A DNA stretch of 64,000 nt. Source: Vanessa cardui (Eukaryota > Arthropoda > Insecta > Lepidoptera > Nymphalidae). A program made the position numbers and the translations under genes. The first letter of the stretch is position 1. Each line of letters opens with the position of its first letter. The DNA is taken from the NCBI RefSeq assembly GCF_905220365.1, contig NC_061130.1, positions 1,619,501-1,683,500 on the forward strand. Direction: 5' to 3'. Below the pieces are notes generated by a model. It saw only the letters and a list, made by a program, of their open reading frames with translations, was not told the DNA's origin and did no database searches. Below are positions 35,546-46,375 of this stretch, one piece after another.

Positions 35546-37300
35546 ATAATAGCCCAGTCATATTAGGTAAAAAAAGGGGTCAACCTCGGAATGAAAGATA
35601 ATAAGCTGCAAATTGGTATGAACCTTTGTTTTGTCATTCTAAATGTTGTCTCAAAAGTCACAATCGTTATCGTGTCCGCGTCTCAAGATATTCAAGGTCA
35701 AAGGTCACAAAAATCGGTTTTTCGCGAATATCTGGCTTCCTATTGGTTAAATGAGATTTGCATTTATTATAAAAGTTGTAGGCTATAAAATTCCCTACAA
35801 CTTTTGTTCAAACTTTTTTTTCATATGACCAACCGTTTTGAAGGTAGAGCGCGAAGAGTGCACATCGTACAGTCATATACGGCCTAATGAAAGGTCAAGC
35901 GTGAGTTATGGTTATCAGTACGTTATAAAGTCAATTATTTACTTGGAAATTATAATTAATAAACAATGCCCATTATTTATGTACTAACTATTAATTATTT
36001 ATATTTAATTAAAGTAAGTAACTTGATTATTTATATATAATTATTCATATTTAACTATTTAAGTATAAATCTGGATTATATATTTTAGTTTTATGTTAAT
36101 TTAAAATGATAGTAAGAGTATATATTTTACACATATTTTTATTTATTATTAAATACGGCATAATATACATGTATCAAAATGTGAGTTCAAATATCAAAAG
36201 TATCTTTGTTGATTTTAATTGTAATGAAATTGGAAATGGAACCTAATTATCTTCTTCTTCTTCGTCGTCTTCTTCTTCTTGTCGCTCAAAAATGTTCGAT
36301 TCATTGTCATCATCGGCTGCTTCATCGGGATTACTTGGATACAGTGAAGCGTTGAGGCAAGCTTGCACTGGCCGCAAGCTAAAGAACATTGTAGCCCTGA
36401 TTTTCTGCATCCACAGCGGGAACCACAAATATTTTTGCAATTGCAAAATATTACGTTTAGTAGTTCGGCTGGTGCTGGAGGTAATAACGTTCGTATGGGC
36501 TCCAGGATTTCATTTTCAAGCATCCAGCCGATGATGACAATGAATCGAACATTTTTGAGCGACAAGAAGAAGAAGACGACGAAGAAGTAGAAGATAATTA
36601 GCTTCCATTTCCAATTTCATTACAATTAAAATCAACAAAGATACTTTTGATATTTGAACTCACATTTTGATAAATGTATATTATGCCGTATTTAATAATA
36701 AATAAAAATATGTGTAAAATATATACTCTTACTATCATTTTAACTTAACATAAAACTAAAATATATAATCCAGAATTAATAGTATTTTATACTTAAATAG
36801 TTAAATATGAATAATTATATATAAATAATCAAGTTACTTACTTTAATTAAATATAAATAATTAATAGTTAGTACATAAATAATGGGCATTGTTTATTAAT
36901 TATAATTTCCAAGTAAATAATTGACTTTATAACGTACTGATAACCATAACTCACGCTTGACCTTTCATTAGGCCGTATATGACTGTACGATGTGCACTCT
37001 TCGCGCTCTACCTTCAAAACGGTTGGTCATATGAAAAAAAAGTTTGAACAAAAGTTGTAGGGAATTTTATAGCCTACAACTTTTATAATAAATGCAAATC
37101 TCATTTAACCAATAGGAAGCCAGATATTCGCGAAAAACCGATTTTTGTGACCTTTGACCTTGAATATCTTGAGACGCGGACACGATAACGATTGTGACTT
37201 TTGAGACAACATTTAGAATGACAAAACAAAGGTTCATACCAATTTGCAGCTTATTATCTTTCATTCCGAGGTGAAAGCCCTAATATGACTGGGCTATAAT
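35546..37300. mobile_element. 1745-bp near-perfect palindromic (foldback-type) transposon
   Basis: The element spans 35551-37295. Outer ends are AGCCCAGTCATATTAGG and its inverse, flanked by ATAAT at 35546-35550 and 37296-37300. The arms (35551-36319 and 36525-37295) agree base for base over long stretches. Differences seen are a variable patch next to each end (TAAAAAAAGGGGTC against GCTTTC), an indel of about 11 bp near 36070/36775 and a few substitutions. The loop is 36320-36524. An identical 65-codon frame occurs in both arms, as expected of a palindrome. The ends do not match a superfamily I can name. Confidence 0.93.
36243..36530 (-). pseudogene. C-terminal remnant of a Cys-rich protein inside the palindrome
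   Basis: On the minus strand the loop encodes LNVIFCNCKNICGSRCGCRK then SGLQCSLACGQCK, with Cys spacing C-x-C-x4-C-x3-C-x-C-x5-C-x3-C-x2-C. A shift of frame follows. The other frame continues ASLYPSNPDEAADDDNESNI and an acidic run (EEEDDEEEEDN) to a stop at 36243-36245 in the left arm. The acidic tail is repeated inverted in the right arm. I read it as the last exon of the parent element's protein, broken by a frameshift near 36360. A similar Cys module occurs at the end of many repeat-encoded insect proteins (memory, not searched). Confidence 0.6.
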
Positions 37301-38178
37301 TAGAAATTGTTACAAATATAGCTCAAATGTAAATATAAAGATATATATCTTGGAAATCATTCCAATGACCTTAACTTATTGGATTGGGTATTGGAATTAT
37401 TGGCAATACTGTAGCATCAGGTAATGTTATAAATGACACACACACGAGCGTAGAAATTGTTCAAGAGGAAATAAGTTGTAATTTCTCGTTAAAATTAATA
37501 AAAGAAGTGCATTGTTTTGTTTTATTTTGTTAGTATCTATTCCGACCAAGGATAAAGTTATGTTATCAATAAAAAGATAAGATAGATTTATATCAAAACA
37601 TTCTTTTTGCTATAACAAATATTTATTTTAATCATTAGTCAAACAAAATAATGCTTTCGTATTTTCTGTATTTTATATCCTTAAAACTATTTCTATTATA
37701 TTTTTAAAATAGTTCCTGTAAATTTGGAAACAGTTGTCAGCGCCATCTGTGATCGTTTAGCGATACTCTTTTCTTGGGCGGGCGGGCGTACCGTTTTCAG
37801 AACGTAGTACATGAAATTTAATAGATGTCGCCTCTATGCATTATAACTTAGTACTAGGATGAAATGTAAGCTGCTGAAATACAGAGATGGCGCCACTGTC
37901 TGCGCAAAAAATACAGAAACATAAAAAGTTATGTACAGAAAACGCTTCATTCGAGTACCGTTCTATATGAGCACTTAATTACTCTTTTTCTAAAACAAAA
38001 TAATGCAGCGTATTGCTACGTATCATTAAGTTTATTACACTGTATGGAAATCAATGAATACGAACTCTTGAATATCTTTTAACATATGAAACGATTGAGA
38101 GACAAAAATAAAAATATCACTCCAAAAAAAATACACGAACTTTTTGAAGTGAGAATCTGTAATTAAAATAGTAATTAT
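37301..38178. other. No gene seen; two CTCF-like motifs
   Basis: AT-rich except 37735-37900. CAGCGCCATCTGTG (37738-37751, minus sense) and ACAGAGATGGCGCCACTG (37881-37898, plus sense) both contain the AGATGGCGC core expected of CTCF-type sites. This is a motif match only. Confidence 0.3.
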
Positions 38179-38502
38179 TACTCTTATACAACAAACAACA
38201 ACAACAATAGCCTGTAAATTCCCACGGCTGGGCTAAAGGCCTCCTCTCCCTTTGAGGAGAAGGTTTGGAACATATTCCACCACGCTGTTCCAATGCGGGT
38301 TGGTGGAATACAGATGTGGCAGAATTTCAATGGAATTTGTTACATGCAGGTTTCCTCGCGATGTTTTCCTTCACCGATGAGCACGAGATGAATTATAAAG
38401 ACAAATTAAGCACATGATTCAGCGGTGCTTGCCTGGATTTGAACCCGCAATCATCGGTTAAGATGCACGCGTTCTAACCACTGGGCCCTCTCGACTCTTA
38501 TA
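38179..38502 (-). repeat. SINE-A, full length with target duplication
   Basis: ACTCTTATA occurs at 38179-38187 and 38494-38502. The body has CAACAACAACAATAGCCTGT, GGTTTGGAACATATTCCACC, TTTGAACCCGCAATCATCGG and CTAACCACTGGGCCCTCTCG. Confidence 0.94.
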
Positions 38503-38575
38503 TTATATTATATTGTTATCTTATTATAGTATCATAATGTTTGCATTACTATAATATATAATCTTATATTAGAGA

Positions 38576-38771
38576 CTAGTAGTCTCCCGTGGCTTCCCTC
38601 CCGTTTTATTGCGTTGGTTGTCATGTGTCTGGCAAAAAATAGTCTGTGTTCTTTCTTGGAATTCAAATTTACTTCATTGCAAATTTCATCAAATTCGATT
38701 GAGCGACTTGGTCGTACAGACAGATTTACTTCCACATTTTTTATATTTATATATTATTTTATGAATATAGA
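38576..38771 (-). mobile_element. Helitron-like element E, complete copy
   Basis: A|CTAG at 38576-38579 and GA|T at 38770-38772. The interior has GCGTTGGTTGTCATGTGTCT and TTGCAAATTTCATCAAATTC. Confidence 0.8.
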
Positions 38772-40214
38772 TAACATAGATTAACTACAAACCTTATAAA
38801 TAAACATTAATATTAACGCAATTTATAATATATAAACGGAAAGCCTGAAATGGAATGTAATTTTCCGATCAACGAACGTACGTATACAACATTAGTATAT
38901 TTTGTATTAACTTAATACGTAAACACAGCACGTGCGAACCGGTACGAGTTAGAAGCGAGTAATACGTTCACGCGATGCTGTCGGCCGTGTTACAGTGACA
39001 CTAGACTCTGTCCGACAGGCCGCTACGATTTATTAAGAGTATAGATACAAATTAACGCATTTAGTAATCTAACTTCGAGGTATTGAAAATAAATCTATCA
39101 ATCACAGTATACAAATGTCTTGAATAACATGCCATATTGTTTTTTCCAATTAACTAAATATTACGGTAGGTAACTAAAATATGGAATAAATATTAAAATG
39201 ACGATGTATTATTTACCTTTTTGAAATTTTAGACCAATCTGTATTGAGTATAAATTAAGCTTGAAAATGCATGTATATGAAGGGAATCTTGAATATATTA
39301 TAAAATAGTATAAAATATAGATGTACAGTACAAATTTTCACTCCAAAATGTATGCAAAATATATGTACATATTTAAAATCTTACAAATTTATCGTTCAGC
39401 TTAATAGCAGATTTTATCATTGCCCTGCTTTTTAAAAGGTGCAAAACTGTTTCCCATTCATAATCGAATTAATTAAAAAAAAATTGGTGTAAAATTAGTC
39501 TCTATTCTCTTTCTCTATTGGGCCCATTACCGTTTTTTTAAGTGAGTTTATGTAGATAGTGTTGATAGATAAAGAAATTAATTGAAAAAATACATTAATC
39601 TTCAAATTTTAGTTTAATAATAATCAATGAAATAAGTGTTCCCCCAGTCTGACGCTAAATGTCCTAGGGAATAGTTTTCTTGGTTTGTCAATTGAAACCT
39701 AGAATTGTTTGAGACAATTACATACTTGCTAAGCACAGTATTATTTTTCGGACTCATGTCACATCGAATAGTGATTCTAAATTTAAATTATTGAAGAAAA
39801 TTTCACTTACGATTAAATGTGTATCGTCCCTAAAAACTATACGATTTCACGCGCCGTCGTGCCATCCACGTTAATGCAAAACTGTGGCGTCGTGTTGACA
39901 TAGACTTAGTTTGGATTTTTAGTGACAATATAACGGACGCGTCCAGGAATTTACAGGCAATAATATAATGTAACACAATTTAAAAATCCATTGCGTTTTG
40001 CACTGAAATTTATTAATCAACATTTTTCATTATTTATAAGTGCTTACAAGATCTCCACAATAATCTAATCTAATGTTGGCAGTTAATTATTATTTTAGAG
40101 AGGTGATTGTATATTTTACTTTATTTCCAATACTCGGTGGATATACTTAATAAAGATTGGCATATATGTAGAGTAGGCACTACCAAGTCATCATATATTT
40201 TAATACCAAAGAGT
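38772..40214. other. No gene seen
   Basis: Mostly AT-rich unique DNA. GC-richer patches lie at 38930-39030 (GCACGTGCGAACCGGTACGA, GATGCTGTCGGCCGTGTTAC) and 39845-39950. Neither has a supported frame. Confidence 0.4.
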
Positions 40215-40450
40215 GACTCAGTATAGTATGCATTTGGATTTGAATGGTGAGTGAGTCAATGTAACTAAAGGTTGAAAGGATATGAATTCTAATTTCCCAA
40301 GGTTGGTGGTATATTGGCAACTACAGTAATTTATTTCGCAGTCTGTCTTTCTCTACTAAATAAAATATATGATTGCTTTTTGTATTTCTTGGTGGATGCT
40401 TTGTTCAATCCCGTCTATGTAGGTACCACTCCCTCACCATCATCTACCAC
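40215..40450 (+). repeat. Family C retroposon, strongly diverged
   Basis: GAATGGTGAGTGAGTCAATG, CCCAAGGTTGGTGGTATATT and GTCTATGTAGGTACCACTCC match family C pieces, but their order suggests rearrangement. Confidence 0.4.
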
Positions 40451-40921
40451 CCAGCATCAATACACCTTAAAGACCATTAAAATTTAAGTCAAATTAGTTA
40501 CGTTCACTTTGATAAGCGTTTTAAAATTTCCATAATTTTAAATACAGAGTTTACGATGTTTTTCGATATAAAATACGTTAATATTTTATTTGGCATTACT
40601 TTAAAGTACGTTTAGACTTTTATCAGTATTTACGAGTTCATGAATTATTCTCGACGGTTGTTCAAAGTAAGCCTTAGGCTGAAGAGACGCGGTTAAATAT
40701 TTTATCCTTTTAAAACTGTATTGGACTTAGGGCTGTCACGGTGCTATTTTTAAATAATCCTTAAATATAGGTACTCTTTAAATTATGCAATGTTGAGTCT
40801 TAAACAGTCCGAAAGTACATACAGCGGAAGTCTGTCCCTAGTTTTCTAACATATTTATTAAAAAAAATAAGTTAAAATGTACTTTTATTACAAATTAATT
40901 TCATAAAAAAACTACTTTGTT
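40451..40921. other. No gene seen
   Basis: AT-rich unique DNA only. Confidence 0.5.
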
Positions 40922-40923
40922 GG

Positions 40924-41075
40924 CTAGCTGTGCCCCCGACCTTGTACACGTTTGAAAAAAAATATTATTGTAGTCTAAGTTACACCTTATTACATCAGCA
41001 GTCTACCAGTGAAAATCCGGTCAAAGAAGACTGATAGACAAAAATAAAAAAATATTATGTTATTTTGGTAATGGT
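40924..41075 (-). mobile_element. Helitron-like element H, 3'-end copy
   Basis: CTAG at 40924-40927, then CTGTGCCCCCGACCTTGTAC, GTAGTCTAAGTTACACCTTA and CCAGTGAAAATCCGGTCAAA. The TC end is not found. Confidence 0.6.
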
Positions 41076-41215
41076 ACCATGTATTCAAAAGGCAATGCAA
41101 AAAGGGCTTTTTTTATTATTTTTATTATATGTATTCTAGATTATTGCAAATTTATTTCATAAAAAAACCTATTTTATTTATTCATTACGTTCTGACTCAT
41201 ATATTAACAAGGTAT

Positions 41216-41541
41216 AGTACGACACAACTTAGATGTAGCATCAGCAATGAAACCGATTCCTGCCGATTTATACGTCCAATAGAAATAGCTCCCTATCGCG
41301 CCATTAGAAGCTATTACACTATTACATCGCTATAGACTGTCGTCGCCGAGCAAGCAAGTGCATGTTAATCGACGTGTCAAATTGACGAATATATTATGTC
41401 ATATGATATTACAAGTTAGTTGATTGTGTAAAGATTAAATTCACATAAAAATAAATATTGATAATTTGGGATAGCGTACTTAATTCGGATGTGATCGGTT
41501 TTACGAATTTTGCCGATGCTACATCTAAGTTGTGTCGTACT
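41216..41541 (-). mobile_element. MITE M, copy 3, complete
   Basis: AGTACGACACAACTTAGATG begins the left end and CATCTAAGTTGTGTCGTACT is the right end. The interior is copy 1 inverted (AATTTGGGATAGCGTACTTA, ATTCGGATGTGATCGGTTTT). TA dinucleotides lie just outside both ends. Confidence 0.88.
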
Positions 41542-41949
41542 TTACGAGGCTGCGTTTCACAATAATACTATTTGTAGTGACTATAAATACAACCAGTATA
41601 TATAACTACATGAAACAAATACATCGTGTGCTTTGTAAGGCTATTGGTTTCAAACTGAACGTGAACTGAAATGCAAATTTCGTATTGAACCCGATACACC
41701 AATGTTTTTTGATCAAATTCGTTTAACTATTGTTTTAATATTACAATGTAAATACAGTTCGTTTCGACTTTCATTTAACCGACTTCAAAAGAAGGTTCTT
41801 AATTTTGTTGTAGTTTATTTTTGTTTTTACCTAAAAACTTAGTATTTTTGTTTTTGAACGGGTAAGGTTCTAAGGAATTGTTCGGATTAATCCCGGCTGC
41901 TGAATTTCACCATTGGACATCTCGTCGAAATTCGAAATTTTACGCACCA
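41542..41949. other. No gene seen
   Basis: AT-rich unique DNA before the LINE remnant. Confidence 0.5.
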
Positions 41950-42190
41950 CCTTGATATTCGAAAATCCACAACAGCGTGATTTTTAAGACATTTTCTACC
42001 TCACACAACCACTCTGTGGAACCAGCTTTCGCCGGCGATTTTTCCGAGCTGATACGACATGGGGACCTTCGTGGAAAGGCTGGCAATGCAACTGTAACTC
42101 CCCGGTTTTGCAAATGTCCATGGGCGATGGTAATCGCTTTCCATCAGGTGAGCCTCCGCTCGTTTGCCCTCTATAACATAAAAATAATAG
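41950..42190 (+). pseudogene. LINE 3' end with decayed ORF2 C-terminus
   Basis: One + frame reads TLWNQLSPAIFPS, stop, YDMGTFVERL, then NVHGRW. This resembles the R.WN.LP..VFP..YD...FK......VHGR tail found at the end of many insect non-LTR reverse-transcriptase ORFs (family knowledge). The frame is broken by stops. It ends CGATGGTAATCGCTTTCCAT then CCTCTATAACATAAAAA, an A-rich tail. An open frame of 131 codons over the same bases is out of register and is not a gene. Confidence 0.7.
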
Positions 42191-43068
42191 TAATTCTATT
42201 TAGTTCCGATTTGAATTTTATCAAAAATATACCATCCATAGAAGTGAATAAACACAGAATGATATTTGTTATGGACTCGAATTTTATTTATCATATATTT
42301 TATCTGCATATTATTTTCAATCGAAATAAGATAAAACATTTTTCGACATTTTTTCCCTTCGACAAAATTTAAATTTAAAAAAAAAATCTCACAGACTCTT
42401 TGTAGCTTTGGTATGCACATTTAAGTCGAATTAAAAAAAAAAAGAGGGAGGTTGTCATTCAGTGCCATTTTTATGTTTGTTACTACAGAATTACGTATTT
42501 TTTTGGCAAAGGAATAAGATAACTGTTACTATAATTTTCAATTGTTATTGAATTTAAAAACCAAAACGTTTTTGTTGAAATAAATGCATTATACGAAAGA
42601 AGTACGAATAAAACTTAGCTAATAATATAACGAAACAAGACAAAGTAAATGTACTTCATTATTACCAAAAAGGGAGATAAAAAGAATAAGTAAGGAATAC
42701 AGAAGAAAGTAGCACAAAAGACGTTCTTATTGCTAAAGGAGCAATCTCTTCCAGACAACCTTTGGGGAGACTTTACTTTGTAAACTAAGAGCACGGATGT
42801 TAAACAATTAATAAAGAAAAGAAGTCATTTCATTAAGATTTATTTATAAATAAATAATAACATTATATAAAATAAAAGGATACGAAATTTAAAAAATACA
42901 TGCACATCAATCAAAAACAATCATATTTTGATTTAATTTTTTACAAAAAACAACGTTTTCCTTTTTTTTCGTCACTCAGTGTCTTTTCTTTAAGGGGTAT
43001 TGGTTACTTAAACATCATCACTGATATTATATTAATTTTAGGAAAATATTGTTCCTTTTCAACAATAT
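42191..43068. other. No gene seen
   Basis: AT-rich unique DNA with several A-runs. Confidence 0.5.
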
Positions 43069-43290
43069 GTACAGCCTGTAAATTGCCCACTGCTGAATCT
43101 CAACCTTCTCTTTGGGGAAGGAGCATATGTCATGACGCTTCTCCCATTTGTGTTGCTGGATTCATATGATATATATCATCAAATAAATTCCAAACACAAA
43201 TTATGCATGTGAAAATTCAGTGGGTTCAAACCTGGGGAACCTGTGATCATCGGTTAAGGTGTACGTCTAGGTCACTAAAGCCATCTTTGC
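43069..43290 (-). repeat. SINE-A, decayed
   Basis: TACAGCCTGTAAATTGCCCA, AATTCAGTGGGTTCAAACCT and TGATCATCGGTTAAGGTGTA keep the family order. Confidence 0.7.
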
Positions 43291-44329
43291 TCTTTTTGTT
43301 GCCTAATTATATTGCCCAATATATCAACTTTTCTTTAGATTCAAAATGGAATACATTAATCTAAAAATATTATATTACCATTAGATCTCACATTAATCGT
43401 GGAGTGGTATATTTGCTTATCTTAAATATCGTTTTTGGTGTTTAGGTAAAAACGAATGTGTAACAAACATGTAATGCTTAAATATTCGGATAGATTTATG
43501 TCAGCCAAACATGCAGGAATTTGGCTGGCGGTCATCCGTGAAAAACTTTGCAACGAAATCGTTATGTATATCAAAACTGTTAAGGTATAAACATATTCAA
43601 CTAGAACTTGCTTTATTTTCAATACATATAAATATCTTTATTATTGTTGAACCGAGTTGACCTGGGTGATAGAATCTCAATCTTAATTTATTTGCTTAGT
43701 TTGTATTTATAACAAAAGCTTATATATTTTATTTACCTTCAAAAACTATTAAATTAGCAAAACCATCTTTGCTTGTATAAAATGTTAATGCATATGCGGA
43801 GAATGTATAAGATTTTTGTGACAATTTAAACAAAATAATATGAAATAAATAAATAGAAACATAACTAGAAAATTAATTAAACCAAACACGTAACGACGCT
43901 AGTATAAATAGCGTTCGCTATTGGTCGGTATGCTGCCACACTATCAAACAGCTTTTTTGGACATTTACATGCGGTGACAGAATATTATTTTAGTTGATGC
44001 CCCGGAAAGCCGTGTCAGATTCGGTGAATTACGGTTCTTGTTTGATTTAGGACTTAAGTTTTTAATGCTGTTACTGAATCGGATACTATAAATTCGTCTA
44101 GCGCCGTCCGGATGTCACTTACAACGTTTGTATAATTTTGCTATGGACAAAAAATGGTCCGAGAACAAGGTGACGATTATCAAATATACAAGACAGAATT
44201 GATCAAGCTGGTATATCATAATTACTACTATAGAATCTATAAATGAGTTCTTTGATATTTCCAATGCACCGTTAAGCATGACGTCATATTCGTCTCACCT
44301 CTAATTAACCTTATAAAAATCTCAGTACG
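43291..44329. other. No gene seen
   Basis: AT-rich unique DNA only. Confidence 0.5.
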
Positions 44330-44600
44330 TGTTCCAGTGTTGGGCTCTCTAGGTGTTGTCTGTGGATACTTATGTGACGGAATTTCATTGAAATTAGACC
44401 CATATAGGTATCCTTTATTTGTAGGCCTGATGATAAGTGGTCACCACCATTGACAATGGCGTTATAATAAATATAAACGATTCCTTAGTGATGTAAGGAA
44501 TGCTCCACCAAGCACGAACCAAAGATGCTAAGACCCTTGTGCTTTCAGTTGCACTGGCTCATTTACACTTCAATCCGGAAAACAACAATATGTAACACTT
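44330..44600 (-). repeat. Composite of SINE-A scrap and family C
   Basis: 44330-44410 (CAGTGTTGGGCTCTCTAGGT, GACGGAATTTCATTGAAATT) is a decayed SINE-A. From 44412 GGCCTGATGATAAGTGGTCA, GACCCTTGTGCTTTCAGTTG and CTTCAATCCGGAAAACAACA are family C. The two are fused without a gap. Confidence 0.6.
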
Positions 44601-44727
44601 TGGCAGAAGAATATAAGGTCAATGTATAATAACAATATAGAAAGTCTTGCACATAACCTTATCACTAAGACTACCATATCACTAAATAGACATAATAACT
44701 AGAATGTTTAAATCATCATCATCACAT

Positions 44728-44932
44728 CAACAGCCTTTAAATTGCCCACAGCTGGGCTAAGGCTTCCTCTTTCTTCTAGGAGAAGGATGGCAGCATATTC
44801 CACCACACTTTCCGCCAAGCACGGAGTAATTACAGACACAAATACAACACGGGCAAATTCAGTGTCTTGCCTGGATTTTAACCCGTAATCATCGGTTAAG
44901 ATGCACGCGTTCTAACATTGGGCAATCTCGAC
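44728..44932 (-). repeat. SINE-A, deleted in the middle
   Basis: CATCAACAGCCTTTAAATTG, CTGGGCTAAGGCTTCCTCTT, TAATCATCGGTTAAGATGCA and a CTAACATTGGGCAATCTCG head. About 80 bp of the body are missing. Confidence 0.8.
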
Positions 44933-45545
44933 TGTTATTTGTGGTGAACGTTTAAAAATACGTATGAATCACTAGGATGTAGTAATCACTAAGAGAGTAT
45001 CTCATGACGCGGTTATTACAGTTGAAAGAAGCCATGTTAATTATGTAAATAATTAATTCGAATGCGACAATCCAGATGGGGAACAGTAAACAGATCATTA
45101 ATTAAACATAATTAGGTATGTGTTAAATCGTACGCAGGTAACGTTTGATATGATTACCATTTAATAGTTTAATACAATTTATTAATGAGAAGTATTAAAA
45201 GTACGCTATGTTGCATTCTGGAATCAAAAAACAAAAAACCTACTAAATATATTATACATACATAAAATGGCAATATTATTACTACGATAAACGTAAGCCT
45301 CCTTACCAATGGTGTCCGCCTTCCTAAAATTTAATAAAATGAGTGTGTATTATTATGTTACATCAGCAGAATGTAGTGAGCCTCTAAAACAGTAATTCTC
45401 TGTTGGTGAAATGACTTTCGACTGTATTTGTTCGAATTTTAGCAAATCCGATACTTTCACACACACATCCACACTCGCACGCACACATGCACACCGATAA
45501 AATCCTCAAGTTAATTTTCCTGAACAATGATTAATATATTTACTA
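44933..45545. other. No gene seen; CA-rich run at 45459-45497
   Basis: CACACACACATCCACACTCG followed by CACGCACACATGCACACCG is an interrupted CA repeat directly before the next Helitron-like element. Confidence 0.6.
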
Positions 45546-45722
45546 CTAGAAGTCGCTTCGCTGGCGTTATAGGATATTGGTTATCATATGACAGGAAAAA
45601 AAGTCCTTTCTTGCAGTACAAGTTTACTTCATACCAAATGTCATCAAATTTAGTTCGGCGGTTTAATCGTGAAAGAGCGACAGACAGACCGACAGAGTTA
45701 CTTTATGATATTAATATAAATC
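45546..45722 (-). mobile_element. Helitron-like element E
   Basis: A|CTAG at 45546-45549, then AGTCGCTTCGCTGGCG, ACCAAATGTCATCAAATTTA and GAAAGAGCGACAGACAGACC. The GA end is mutated. Confidence 0.75.
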
Positions 45723-45879
45723 TCAATAATAATTATTTAATTCAAGCCTTATAACATAAGCCTTCTCCATATCAATGAACCGAAAAACCAATATTCGAAC
45801 TAATCATAGCCCTTTCATATTTATTACACCTTATAATTAATCAAAGAACCAAATTCTGAGAGGTAATATTCAAGCTATT

Positions 45880-45955
45880 GTTCGATAGCGAGCTCAGAGC
45901 GAAGCGACCTATTCGGAATCGGATCGACCTTGGCACATTACCAATTATTTCCAAC
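45880..45955 (+). other. Exon-like segment, copy 1 (unknown)
   Basis: One + frame reads LFDSELRAKRPIRNRIDLGT then LPIISNQ, followed by GTTGTG. It is clearly related to the segment at 47640-47725. GC content is well above the flanks. I do not recognise the peptide. It may be a duplicated exon or an unclassified repeat. Confidence 0.3.
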
Positions 45956-46282
45956 CAGGTTGTGTCACTTCTAAAATAGAAAAAACTAACAATGCCTATT
46001 TTAATTTAATGATAGAGTAAGAAAAATCTTTCAATTTACATTGCTCTGGAGAACACGTTTAAGGTTAAGCACCCTTTGTCATTTCACCCAGTAAGATAAA
46101 CTATACAACTATACAAATGGAATCGCCATTGGGACTATCACCGATACGAGTACTTATGGGACCTGATCTCCAGTTTTATGGACCAGGATCTATTTTTATT
46201 TACGTTTTATGAGGGATAATCCAACGAAGAAGTTTTGAAGTCTATTCCGAGTCTATACCCAACGTGATATGGATTGATCGAT

Positions 46283-46375
46283 ACAAATGCGGCAGAATTT
46301 CATCAGTCATACAGATTTCTTCACTGTATTCTTTCCTATGTCCGTCATGGGATCATTTAATATGCCACAAGTCAA
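46283..46375 (-). repeat. SINE-A, short decayed piece
   Basis: AAATGCGGCAGAATTTCATC, ATACAGATTTCTTCACTGTA and TTCTTTCCTATGTCCGTCAT match the middle of the family. Confidence 0.5.

Noticed and set aside
35591..37264. Two identical 65-codon frames (35591-35788 + and 37067-37264 -) as genes
   Set aside because: They are the same bases in the two arms of the palindrome. The peptide has no domain, and identity follows from the inverted repeat.
41977..42372. 131-codon + frame as a gene
   Set aside because: Its first half is the LINE 3' end read in the wrong frame and the second half is AT-rich flank.
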